Below are positions 8,829 to 16,132 of a stretch of 64,000 nt of DNA, one piece after another. Position 1 is the first letter of the stretch, and each line of letters opens with the position of its first letter. Source of the DNA: an uncultured Spirochaeta sp. (GTDB lineage: Bacteria; Spirochaetota; Spirochaetia; DSM-27196; Alkalispirochaetaceae); contig CAJWEZ010000005.1 in assembly GCA_913030605.1 (NCBI GenBank), positions 30,945 to 94,944 of the forward strand. The letters are read 5' to 3'. Both the position numbers and the translations under genes were made by a program. The notes under the pieces are model-generated. The model was not told the origin of the DNA. It saw only the letters and a program-made list of their open reading frames with translations, and made no database searches.

Positions 8829-9883
8829 AGGCCGAGCTCCTCCGTCGCCTCCGGTTGTGCCTGGAGGATGACAGCAAGCACCACCGGTACGCCCACCAGC
8901 GCCATGACCGAGTTCAGCGGCAGAACGCGATCCGATCCCGGAAGGCGGGCAGCGATATCTGCGACGAGCGCCAGAGACGCCCCGGTGAGCGCGGTCATTG
9001 GAACGAGGATCCGGTGTCGTGAGGATCGAACGACACCCCGGGCGATGTGCGGAACGGCCACCCCGAGGAACACGATCGGTCCGGTGAAGGCGGTTACCAG
9101 ACCGGTGAGAGTCCCGGCGAGGAGGATGAGCGTACCGTGCAGACGGCGGGCGTGGATGCCAATACTCTCTGCGTACTGCGGCCCCAAAAGCAGGGCATCC
9201 ACCCGCGGTGCGGCGACCGTCAACGCGGCGGTCGTGGCACCGGCGGCGGCAAGGATCACCCAGGGCGCGGCCCCCGGGGGCAGGGCGAAGGAACCGAAAC
9301 TCCAGACGACGTAGCGCTCGAGCCCCTCTCCGGGGGCGGCTGCCATGAGCAGCGTGGTGATCGAACTGGCGGCGTATCCGAAGAGGAGTCCCAGCACCAG
9401 CAGGAACACCGGCTGTCCCACGATGCGGTTGACGGTCAGCGCCAGGACCAGGACCAGTCCCGCACCGACCATTGCGGCCACCGCCGTGAGCCCCGGGATG
9501 CTGGCCCCGACCCCCGCCAGGAGGACAGCAGCTACGCCGAGACCGGCGCCGGCAGTCACGCCGAGCACCCCGGGACCGGCGAGCGCGTTGCGGAATACCG
9601 TCTGCATGACCAGCCCGGCGAGTCCCAGGGCACTCCCCACGCCGATCGCGGTCACCGTCCGCGGAAGCCGGACGAGCGTCACGATGCGGGCGGCGGCGGA
9701 TACGGAGTCGCCGCCGGAGGATGCGCCGCCCCCGGGACCGAGAACCGCGAGAAGGTCAGAGAATCCAACATGAACGGAGCCCAGCATGAGCGAGGCCGCC
9801 GTCGCCGCCAGGAGCGCTGCACACGCCGCCGCGATCGCGGCTGGGCCGCGCCGTCCCCGGGGTGGAACCGGTGGGTGCATCAC
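8825..9883 (-). CDS. btuC: Vitamin B12 ABC transporter permease (FecCD/BtuC family)
   Basis: A 352-residue, highly hydrophobic FecCD-family inner-membrane permease, consistent with the ten-helix BtuC fold. Family landmarks include VRLPRTVTAIGVGSALGLAG near residue 75, GPGVLGVTAGAGLG near 120, the ATPase-coupling segment with YAESIGIHARRL near 235, and GPIVFLGVAVPHIAR near 270. It overlaps the binding-protein gene upstream and the ATPase gene downstream by 4 nt each (ATGA type), so the subunits are probably translationally coupled. Cobalamin specificity is inferred from the riboswitch. Confidence 0.85.
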   Translation of the reverse strand: MMHPPVPPRGRRGPAAIAAACAALLAATAASLMLGSVHVGFSDLLAVLGPGGGASSGGDSVSAAARIVTLVRLPRTVTAIGVGSALGLAGLVMQTVFRNALAGPGVLGVTAGAGLGVAAVLLAGVGASIPGLTAVAAMVGAGLVLVLALTVNRIVGQPVFLLVLGLLFGYAASSITTLLMAAAPGEGLERYVVWSFGSFALPPGAAPWVILAAAGATTAALTVAAPRVDALLLGPQYAESIGIHARRLHGTLILLAGTLTGLVTAFTGPIVFLGVAVPHIARGVVRSSRHRILVPMTALTGASLALVADIAARLPGSDRVLPLNSVMALVGVPVVLAVILQAQPEATEELGL

Positions 9884-11025
9884 GGGTCGAGCCTCCGGTA
9901 GTACACCAGTTCGTGGTCCGGAAGGAGGGCGGGGTGCAGGATGCGGACGAGGTCCTCCAGGACGACGTCCGGTCGCGCGGCACCCGACTCCCAGAAGTCG
10001 TTGGCGCCCGACGGGCGGACGCGGCCGTTGTTGTGGTACACGGCGCCGTTGCGAAACGGGGCGAACGTCGCGAGGCGGGGATCCACGGCCACCACATCAT
10101 CGAGGGCGCGCCACCCTACGTTGCCGTTGATCCACACGTCGGCGTCGGCGGCACGAACCAGAACCGTCTCAAGATCCAGAAACCGCGATCCGGTCCCGGT
10201 GGTGTCGGCCCAGAGGTACGCGCCGCCGGCGTCCCCGAAGAGCCGCGCCATGTAGCTGTCGCCGGCGGGGACCGGCCACGACCCCTGCCACGGGGCGTTG
10301 GTCATGATCGTCGGTCGGTCCTCCTGCGAAATTGCCTCGGCGACCCGGTCCCTCAGACGCGTGTAGCGGTCGACGCGGGTCGCGAATCGGGCCTCCGCGC
10401 CGGCGCTGCGCCCGAGGAGCATTCCCACCAGGCGACCCCACTCCGCGCGCCCCAGGGGGTCGGCCTCGCGCCAGTCGGCGAACACGATCACCGGCACTCC
10501 GGCGGCGCGGATTCGTTCCACCACCGGGTCGTCGGGACCGTACACCGACACCAGTACCACGTCGGGGTCCAGGGCGATCAGGCGTTCCAGATCGAGATCC
10601 GCGCCGGCGCCGACCTCCCGAATCGAGCCGTCCTGCAGTCGTCTGCGGATATCGCGGTTGTAGATGTACGCGCCGCTGTCGACACCGACGACCGTGTCCA
10701 GCGCCTCCATGTCCGCAAGGTGCGCCAGTACCGGTGTCGCCAGCGATACGACGCGGCGCACCGGGACGCGAACCACGGCGTCGTACGCGCCGGGATCCGG
10801 CGCCGGCGCGCCCTGCGGTACCAGGGCGTAGGCCAGCGGCTGCGCGCCGTCCCAGGCATCCGTCACCGAGACGGTCGTCACGTGGTCGCAGGCGACGGCG
10901 TCCAGGCCTCGGGCGAAGCGAAACGGTCCGGGGTCCGGCGACTGTGCCGCCAGTCCGGTTGTGAGGCCGATGGCGAACGCCACGGCGACAAGGACGCGCA
11001 ACAGGCGGTAATGCGGGCTGGTCAT
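9880..11025 (-). CDS. btuF: Periplasmic cobalamin-binding protein (BtuF/FecB-like)
   Basis: A 381-residue periplasmic binding protein of the helical-backbone (FecB/BtuF) class. An N-terminal signal peptide (about residues 8-27, ending GLAAQ) has no lipobox Cys, suggesting a soluble periplasmic protein. The RRVVSLATPVLAHLADM segment near residue 88 and LERLIALDPDVVLVS near 145 match the first lobe of this family, which usually starts its core with a similar 'RIVSL' strand. It is encoded between tonB and the permease with 4-nt overlaps on both sides. It would deliver B12 from the receptor to the permease; a siderophore ligand is the main alternative. Confidence 0.8.
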   Translation of the reverse strand: MTSPHYRLLRVLVAVAFAIGLTTGLAAQSPDPGPFRFARGLDAVACDHVTTVSVTDAWDGAQPLAYALVPQGAPAPDPGAYDAVVRVPVRRVVSLATPVLAHLADMEALDTVVGVDSGAYIYNRDIRRRLQDGSIREVGAGADLDLERLIALDPDVVLVSVYGPDDPVVERIRAAGVPVIVFADWREADPLGRAEWGRLVGMLLGRSAGAEARFATRVDRYTRLRDRVAEAISQEDRPTIMTNAPWQGSWPVPAGDSYMARLFGDAGGAYLWADTTGTGSRFLDLETVLVRAADADVWINGNVGWRALDDVVAVDPRLATFAPFRNGAVYHNNGRVRPSGANDFWESGAARPDVVLEDLVRILHPALLPDHELVYYRRLDP

Positions 11026-11810
11026 GTGTCGTCCCCTTCCGTCAGTCTGAATACGATGCGCAGCACGGTGTCCATCGTACGATGATCCGGGCCGACGCGT
11101 CCCGGGGTGAACGAGACCCGCCGCACCGCCGAGAGCGCCGCCCGGTTGAGGAGCGCGTGCCCGCTGGACTCCTCGAGGCTCACGTCGATGAGCGATCCGT
11201 CGGCGGACACGGTCACCCGAACCACAGCGACACCCTCCCAGCCGCGGCGACGCGCCCGGGGTGGGTACACCGGCGCGACCGTGGCGGTCGGGCGGGGGCG
11301 CACAACGGTCGGCGCCGCCCGGGGCGGGGCAGAGCGGGGTGACATCGCGGGTGTCGCAGACGGTGTCGGGGGCGTCGCGGCGGCCTCGGGTGTCACGGGG
11401 GCCTGGGCCGACGGCGCCCCCGCGTGGGCCGACAGCGACACCGCGTGGGCCGACTCGGAATCCGTGGCGGGAGGTTCGGTGGAGGGCGGGTTCTCCGACG
11501 ACGGGTTCTCGGACGACGATGAATCGTCCACTGTCTCCGGATTGATCTGCGACCGCGCCGGGGGTGGATCAGCGTCGGCAGCGACCGGCGAGGCCGGGGG
11601 CGCGGTCCGCGGCGCGATCTCGCTCGGCGGGTTCGCCGACTCCACGAACCGGACGGAAATCGGAGGGCGTTCCGGCCCCGCCACGCCCCGGCTCGCCGCG
11701 CGATCGGCGGCCACCGAGCCCGCCACGCCCAGAACCAGGACGTGGGCGGCGATCGACGCCCCGGCGGCGGCGAAGAGGCGGAGGGTAGAGGAGCGGAACA
11801 CCCGTGCCAT
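11022..11810 (-). CDS. tonB: TonB energy-transducing protein
   Basis: A 262-residue TonB. It has a single N-terminal transmembrane anchor (about residues 9-30), a long Pro/Ala/Ser/Thr-rich periplasmic spacer (about 40-165) and a C-terminal TonB domain. The domain starts at APVYPPRARRRGWEGVAVVRV and includes VSADGSLIDVSLEESSGHA and LNRAALSAVRRVSF. It spans the periplasm to power the outer-membrane receptor encoded just upstream. The start codon overlaps the receptor stop by one base (TGATG) and the end overlaps btuF by 4 nt. No exbB or exbD is in the window, so the motor partner must be encoded elsewhere. Confidence 0.88.
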   Translation of the reverse strand: MARVFRSSTLRLFAAAGASIAAHVLVLGVAGSVAADRAASRGVAGPERPPISVRFVESANPPSEIAPRTAPPASPVAADADPPPARSQINPETVDDSSSSENPSSENPPSTEPPATDSESAHAVSLSAHAGAPSAQAPVTPEAAATPPTPSATPAMSPRSAPPRAAPTVVRPRPTATVAPVYPPRARRRGWEGVAVVRVTVSADGSLIDVSLEESSGHALLNRAALSAVRRVSFTPGRVGPDHRTMDTVLRIVFRLTEGDDT

Positions 11811-13870
11811 CAGAATCGGTACGAGACCGACAGGTTCCAGCGGCGACCCGGGGCGGGGTAGTACGCGGTACCCGAGAACGTCGAGTAGAACTGAACCGGC
11901 GCATAGCGTACGTCCATCAGGTTTGTCACCTCGGCAACGACCGCACAGTTCCCGGGGATACCCGGCGGGGTCACGCGCAGAAAGAGGTCGGTGACCGCGG
12001 TGGGGTCCACACGTTCCTGATCGTTCGCCGTGTCACCGCCCTGATACATGGCGCTCCGGGCGCTCACACGCGGTCCGGCGGCGAGCCACGCGACCGGCGA
12101 GAGGGTTGCCTCCGCGTCCAGCGTATGGGTTGCCGTGAGCGGCACGCGCTTGCCCCTGTCGTCGCCGCGGGCGAACGTCGCCGCGACAAACCCGTATCCG
12201 ACGGAGAGGTCGATCCACGTCGCCGGTGTGAGGCGCGCTTCAACGTCCGCCCCCAGCCTGCGCGTGGCTCCGATATTCTCGTTTGCCCCCGAGAACGTGG
12301 CGGGATCGTATACATAGCGGATCTCGTCGCGCATCTCCAGCCAGTATGCACCGACGGAGGCAGAGAGCAGATCGCGTACCTCGACGCGGCCACCGGCCTC
12401 GACGGTGAACCCGCGCTCCGGGTCCAGGTCCGCCTCGAACTGGTCGGCAAAGTTGAGGTCCGCCTGTTCGTCGATCGCAGGGTAGCGGAAGAGCGTACCC
12501 CCGCTGAGGTAGAGTCGGGTCGCGGGGGTGGGACGCAGCGTGGCGCCTCCCTCGAACACCGTGGCGCGATGGGTGGTCGACTCATCGATCCCGGCGGACG
12601 CCTTTTCCGCTCCCACGGTGCTCTGGTCGTAGCGCAGCGCGCCTCGCAGGTCGAGGGTCGGGGTAACAAAGGCTGTGGTGGTGATGCCGGTACCGAGCGT
12701 GTCCTGCCAGAGTGCCGTCTCCGAGGAGACGGTGTTCCGCGAGGCGTCGGTGTAGCCGGTACCCTCCTGCCGTGCGTGGCTCCAGTCCACGCCCAGTCGC
12801 GTCCGGAGTGGCAGGAGCCCCACACCCCACTCCACCACCAGCGCCGGCGAAGCAGACAGGGTGGTGAGATCACGGGTGGTATAGGTGCCGTAGCTGGCGG
12901 TGTCGTTGTCGACGCTTGTGTATCCGTACTCCGTCCGCAGGCGGGCACTCACGGTTTCCGACGCCGTCCACTCCGCCGCCAGCCCCGCCGCGACCCGCTG
13001 CTCCGAAGCCTCGTCATCCGGATTCGACGCCTGCGTGGGATCGGATTCGTACTGCGCCGCCGTGAGGCTACCGGGGAGTTGGTACGCGGTGTCGGCCCAG
13101 TTGCCGGTTATTCTCAGGGAGAGGTCGTCGCCGATGACCGATTCGGCGGCGAGGGCGAGCCCCAGGGTGTCCACGGCGCTCCGGTCACGGAACCCGTCGG
13201 TGTGGGACCGCTCCGCCGATGCCGACAACGATCCCCAGGCTGCGGAATGTCCCACGCCGAGGCGCTGGTGGTTCGTCGCGTCGCTTCCCACGCCGGCGAA
13301 CGCCCGCAGTTCCAGCGGCCGCTGCGGCGTCCGCGTGATGACGTTGATCACCCCGGCGACGGCGTGGTTGCCGTAGGTTGCCGCCGCGGACCCGCGTACG
13401 ATCTCGATCCGTTCCACCGCGTCCAGCGGGATCGCCAGCCAGTTGACGCCGGCGAGATCGGGGCTGTTCACGCTCACTCCGTCCACCAGTACCAGGACGC
13501 GGCCGACGGAGCCGTTGCCGAATCCCCGCAGATCGACCTGCGCCTGCGCCTCGTTGGAGTACGAGCTGAACGTGACGCCGGCGACACGGTCCAGGACCTC
13601 CACGATCGACGTGGCGCCGGACGCGAGAATCTCGTCGGCGGAGATCACCGAAACCTGCGCGGGGACGTCCGCCGCCGGCGTGTCGAGGCGTTCGGCGGTG
13701 ACGATGACTTCGATCTCCTCGCCGGTGCCTGCCGGCGGTGCCGCGTCCGGTGGTGCGGCGTCCTGCGCCGCCAGCGCAACGGGCATGAGACCGGCGATTC
13801 CGATCGCCAGGACGAGGGTGAACGACGGCCGCCGGCGACCACCGGCGCGAAACAGAGACAGAACTCTCAT
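11810..13870 (-). CDS. btuB: TonB-dependent outer-membrane receptor, probably for cobalamin (BtuB-like)
   Basis: A 686-residue TonB-dependent receptor. A signal peptide (about residues 16-36, ending ALAAQ) is followed by a TonB-box-like stretch (EEIEVIVTAERL, about 50-61). The plug domain shows VSVISADEI, VLDRVAGVTF, VDLRGFG, VLVLVDGVSVN, ERIEIVRGSAAATYGNHAVAG and GVINVITR. The rest is a beta barrel ending in the aromatic C-terminus of outer-membrane proteins (NLSVSYRF). It is the first gene after the cobalamin riboswitch and has a strong AGGAGG ribosome binding site 7 nt before ATG 13870. It would carry B12 across the outer membrane using TonB encoded directly downstream. The length is close to that of enterobacterial BtuB. 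Confidence 0.88.
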   Translation of the reverse strand: MRVLSLFRAGGRRRPSFTLVLAIGIAGLMPVALAAQDAAPPDAAPPAGTGEEIEVIVTAERLDTPAADVPAQVSVISADEILASGATSIVEVLDRVAGVTFSSYSNEAQAQVDLRGFGNGSVGRVLVLVDGVSVNSPDLAGVNWLAIPLDAVERIEIVRGSAAATYGNHAVAGVINVITRTPQRPLELRAFAGVGSDATNHQRLGVGHSAAWGSLSASAERSHTDGFRDRSAVDTLGLALAAESVIGDDLSLRITGNWADTAYQLPGSLTAAQYESDPTQASNPDDEASEQRVAAGLAAEWTASETVSARLRTEYGYTSVDNDTASYGTYTTRDLTTLSASPALVVEWGVGLLPLRTRLGVDWSHARQEGTGYTDASRNTVSSETALWQDTLGTGITTTAFVTPTLDLRGALRYDQSTVGAEKASAGIDESTTHRATVFEGGATLRPTPATRLYLSGGTLFRYPAIDEQADLNFADQFEADLDPERGFTVEAGGRVEVRDLLSASVGAYWLEMRDEIRYVYDPATFSGANENIGATRRLGADVEARLTPATWIDLSVGYGFVAATFARGDDRGKRVPLTATHTLDAEATLSPVAWLAAGPRVSARSAMYQGGDTANDQERVDPTAVTDLFLRVTPPGIPGNCAVVAEVTNLMDVRYAPVQFYSTFSGTAYYPAPGRRWNLSVSYRF

Positions 13871-13875
13871 GGAAA

Positions 13876-13892
13876 CCTCCTGTGTGCGGAGG
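13876..13892 (-). promoter_or_regulatory. Hairpin sequestering the btuB ribosome binding site
   Basis: On the minus strand CCTCC, a 7-nt loop and GGAGG form a stem whose 3' arm is the btuB Shine-Dalgarno sequence, 7 nt before the ATG. A hairpin here could hide the ribosome binding site, as expected for a translation-controlling expression platform of the upstream cobalamin riboswitch. The stem is only 5 bp and pairing was judged by eye. Confidence 0.5.
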
Positions 13893-13910
13893 CTTGCGTA
13901 GTACGGAGCT

Positions 13911-13931
13911 GTGACCGCTCCTCGCGGTCAC
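13911..13931 (-). promoter_or_regulatory. Perfect 8-bp hairpin in the btuB leader
   Basis: GTGACCGC and GCGGTCAC flank a 5-nt loop (GAGGA on the transcribed strand) between the riboswitch aptamer and the btuB start. There is no following U-run, so a simple intrinsic terminator is unlikely. It is probably part of the expression platform; the GAGGA loop could pair with C/U-rich leader sequence such as the CCTCC arm of the sequestering hairpin, but that is inference. Confidence 0.45.
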
Positions 13932-13978
13932 GACGACGTATCTGCAAGCTCATCTCGCGAAGCTTGGATACCAATCCC

Positions 13979-14136
13979 TCTGCCAAAGTCTCCTGGCTTG
14001 CGATCATGCCGATGCCGCCTTCCCAGGCCCGGGATCCGTGGGGATCCGCAGCCCAGTGGCTGAGTAGCATCGGGTTCGGTCGCTCACAGTGGCGCGTCCG
14101 CGGGGGATTCTCACCCCTCTTCCTTTGCAACAGATG
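13979..14136 (-). ncRNA. Cobalamin (adenosylcobalamin-type) riboswitch
   Basis: Read on the minus strand, the leader carries the conserved cobalamin-aptamer blocks in order: GGTGAGAATCC, the GCCACTGT block, AGCCACTGGG, GGGAAGGCGGCATCGGCATGA and finally AAGCCAGGAGAC (plus-strand 13988-13999), the hallmark B12-box sequence. The closing P1 helix can form between TCTGTT near 14129-14134 and GGCAGA near 13980-13985. The aptamer is about 160 nt, slightly compact for the family. It sits about 110 nt upstream of btuB and should repress the whole btuB-tonB-btuFCD operon when cobalamin is plentiful. Confidence 0.92.
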
Positions 14137-14154
14137 GTTTGATGTGTGCTGTTC

Positions 14155-14183
14155 AGTCTGTGTTCTACCCCGGCGAGTGTCAA
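14155..14183 (-). promoter_or_regulatory. Candidate promoter for the B12-uptake operon
   Basis: A perfect TTGACA (-35) lies at 14178-14183 on the minus strand, just upstream of the riboswitch. A 17-nt spacer leads to CAGACT, a poor -10. The -35 is convincing; the -10 is not. A copy of the 19-nt repeat (14189-14207) lies immediately upstream and could be a regulator site. Confidence 0.4.
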
Positions 14184-14188
14184 GCGGT

Positions 14189-14207
14189 GTATATAGAAGA
14201 TTGTTGC
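14189..14207 (+). repeat. 19-nt intergenic repeat, copy A
   Basis: GTATATAGAAGATTGTTGC; fits the consensus GTATAYAGNAGNNTGTTGC shared with 14306-14324 (opposite strand) and 38238-38256. It lies between the TTGACA of the btuB promoter and the divergent SGNH gene. With copy B it forms a 136-bp segment with inverted ends. The sequence between A and B contains small hairpins (CCAAC/GTTGG and ATCTC/GAGAT) but no gene that I can see. Confidence 0.6.
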
Positions 14208-14305
14208 GCGCTGTGCCTTAAGCCGTGGTCCCAACAGTACTTCGCGCCCGATCGGTTGGTATTCAGGCGCATCTCGTAGTGGGGCCGTGAGATACGGGCG
14301 ATTCT

Positions 14306-14324
14306 GCAACACGCTGCTGTATAC
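14306..14324 (-). repeat. 19-nt intergenic repeat, copy B
   Basis: On the minus strand GTATACAGCAGCGTGTTGC; it matches every fixed position of the consensus and is inverted relative to copy A about 100 bp away. The stretch from here to the SGNH start holds nothing else recognisable apart from a possible CATACT -10 at 14412-14417. Confidence 0.6.
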
Positions 14325-14423
14325 TGCCGGCGGGTCGCCATACCCGGAGTCTCGCGTCGCGACTCCCCGTCCACCGCGCCGCATCTGCTCGCGTCGCCGG
14401 GGAAAACCGGCCATACTGGAACG

Positions 14424-15092
14424 ATGCAGCAGAAAACGATCCTGTGTTTCGGTGACTCCAACACGTGGGGGTATGTGCCGGGCGCCGACGGCGAGCGGGT
14501 CCCGCTGATGGGGCGATGGCCGAGTGTGATGGATGTCGCACTCAACGGCGAGGAGGTGGGCATGTCCCGCCCGTTCATCGTGGTGGCGGAGGGACTCAAC
14601 GGGCGAACGACCGTGTTCGATGATCCGTTCAGTCCCGGCCGGTCCGGGGCGGCGGCGATCTCCATGCTCCTGGAGACCCACGCGCCGGTGGACCTGGTGA
14701 TCATCATGCTCGGGACCAACGACACCAAGAACGTGTTTCAGGCGGCGGCTGAGCAGATCGCTCTTGGGGCGGACCGACTTCTCCAGCTGGTCGCCGCAAG
14801 CGACGCGGGTCCCGGGAACGCGGCGCCGCCGGCGCTCCTGGTTGCTCCACCCCCGGTGGGCGCCCTCGACGCGGCGATGGGGGTGCACTTCGCTCCGGAG
14901 GATCGCGCCCGGGCTGTGTCGGCGGGGCTGGCGCAGACGTTTCGCGCCACGGCGTCGGAATGGGGCGCGGCGTTCTTCGACGCAGGCACGGTCGCCGCCG
15001 CCGGCTCCGACGGCATTCACCTGGACGTGTCCGGTCATCGCGCCCTGGGGACGGCGCTGGCGGAGGTGGTGGCGCTCGAGCTGGGTCGGTAG
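14424..15092 (+). CDS. SGNH/GDSL-family hydrolase (arylesterase-like)
   Basis: A 222-residue SGNH hydrolase. Block I is LCFGDSNTWG at residues 7-16 with the nucleophile Ser; block III is MLGTNDTKN near residue 97; block V is SDGIHLDVSGH near 200 with catalytic Asp and His. This matches small arylesterases and acyl-CoA thioesterase-like lipases that act on short esters. No signal peptide is seen, so it is probably cytoplasmic. CATACT lies 6 nt before the ATG and no ribosome binding site is obvious, so the mRNA may be leaderless. The substrate is unknown. It is followed 44 nt later by a Gfo/Idh/MocA oxidoreductase with its own promoter-like TACACT, so they are not clearly one operon. Confidence 0.85.
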   Translation: MQQKTILCFGDSNTWGYVPGADGERVPLMGRWPSVMDVALNGEEVGMSRPFIVVAEGLNGRTTVFDDPFSPGRSGAAAISMLLETHAPVDLVIIMLGTNDTKNVFQAAAEQIALGADRLLQLVAASDAGPGNAAPPALLVAPPPVGALDAAMGVHFAPEDRARAVSAGLAQTFRATASEWGAAFFDAGTVAAAGSDGIHLDVSGHRALGTALAEVVALELGR

Positions 15093-15136
15093 CCGGGACC
15101 CTCGCGTACTCCGGCTGCCTCCGGTACACTGGGGGG

Positions 15137-16123
15137 ATGAATGACACACTCGGTTGGGGCGTAATCGGTACGGGCGGCATCGCGGCGCTGCAGGTTCAGG
15201 ACCTGCTCACCGCCGGACTTCGTGTTGCGGCGGTGGGATCACGGTCCCGGGAACGCGCCGACGCGTTCGCGGAACGGTTCGGGATTCCGGGCCGCCACGG
15301 CAGCTACCAGGATCTCGTGGAGGACCCGTCGGTGGACGTGGTCTACGTGGCCACGCCGCACCCGATGCACGCCGAGAACGCGCTCATGGCGATTGCCGCC
15401 GGCAAGCACGTACTCGTGGAAAAATCGTTCACGATCAACGCCGCCGAGGCGCGCACGATCGTGGATGCGGCACGAACGGCCGGCGTGTTCGCCATGGAGG
15501 CGATGTGGACGCGCTTCCTTCCCAGCATGGTGCGGATCATGGAACTGATCCGGGGTGGGGCGATCGGTGAGCCGCGGGTGCTTCTGGCGGATCACAACCA
15601 GTATATCCCCCATAGCCGCGCGCCGCGCCTGCACGAGCCGGACCTCGGCGGTGGTGCGATGCTTGACCTCGGGGTCTATCCCGTGTCCTTCGCGAGTCTG
15701 GTTTTCGGAACCCCGAAGACGATCACCTCCCGGGGTACGCTCACCGACCTCGGAGTCGACGAGCTGGCGGCGATGATTCTGGAGTACGAATCCGGCGCCC
15801 AGTCGTCGCTCCACACCGGGTTCATGACACCGGGACCGAACGTGGCGTCGGTGATCGGCAGCGATGGGCGGATCGACATCGATGCGGTGTGGTACACGCA
15901 GACGAGCTTCACGCGTTACGATCGAGATGGCCACGAACAGGAACGCTACACGGAGACCGTGGAGGGTCGCGGCATGCAGTACCAGGCGCTGGAGGTCGAG
16001 CGCTGCGTCCGCGACGGGCGTCTGGAGAGCGCGATCATGCCGCTGGACGAGTCCGTGTCGATCATGGAAACGATGGACACGGTGCGCGACCAGATCGGCG
16101 TGGTGTACCCCTCGGAACGGTAG
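15137..16123 (+). CDS. Gfo/Idh/MocA family oxidoreductase
   Basis: A 328-residue NAD(P)-dependent sugar or polyol dehydrogenase-type protein. The N-terminal Rossmann motif is WGVIGTGGIAALQ near residue 7. VDVVYVATPHPMHAENA near 68 and the family-typical Lys motif GKHVLVEKSFTINAAEA near 90 follow; a C-terminal alpha/beta domain with GGGAMLDLGVYPV comes near 175. Substrates in this family range from trans-dihydrodiols and glucose-fructose to inositol and cannot be read from the sequence. The frame is open upstream, but ATG 15137 begins exactly at the family N-terminus; TACACT lies 6 nt before it. The next gene (MATE) converges with a 9-nt gap. Confidence 0.85.
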   Translation: MNDTLGWGVIGTGGIAALQVQDLLTAGLRVAAVGSRSRERADAFAERFGIPGRHGSYQDLVEDPSVDVVYVATPHPMHAENALMAIAAGKHVLVEKSFTINAAEARTIVDAARTAGVFAMEAMWTRFLPSMVRIMELIRGGAIGEPRVLLADHNQYIPHSRAPRLHEPDLGGGAMLDLGVYPVSFASLVFGTPKTITSRGTLTDLGVDELAAMILEYESGAQSSLHTGFMTPGPNVASVIGSDGRIDIDAVWYTQTSFTRYDRDGHEQERYTETVEGRGMQYQALEVERCVRDGRLESAIMPLDESVSIMETMDTVRDQIGVVYPSER

Positions 16124-16132
16124 GCGCGTCGG

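Noticed and set aside
13911..13931. Intrinsic terminator in the btuB leader
   Set aside because: The stem is strong but is not followed by a U-run, and a ribosome-binding-site hairpin nearby explains control better.
11804..14221. An 805-codon open frame on the plus strand across the B12 receptor gene
   Set aside because: It is antisense to the receptor and also crosses the riboswitch. Its translation is Arg/Gly/Val-rich with no domain; long antisense frames are expected at this GC content.
14305..14326. Integron attC-like site or promoter in the 19-nt repeat
   Set aside because: The core does not fit RYYYAAC/GTTRRRY and no integrase is present; as a promoter, TATACT at 14320 lacks a usable -35 and the other copies do not sit upstream of genes in a common way.
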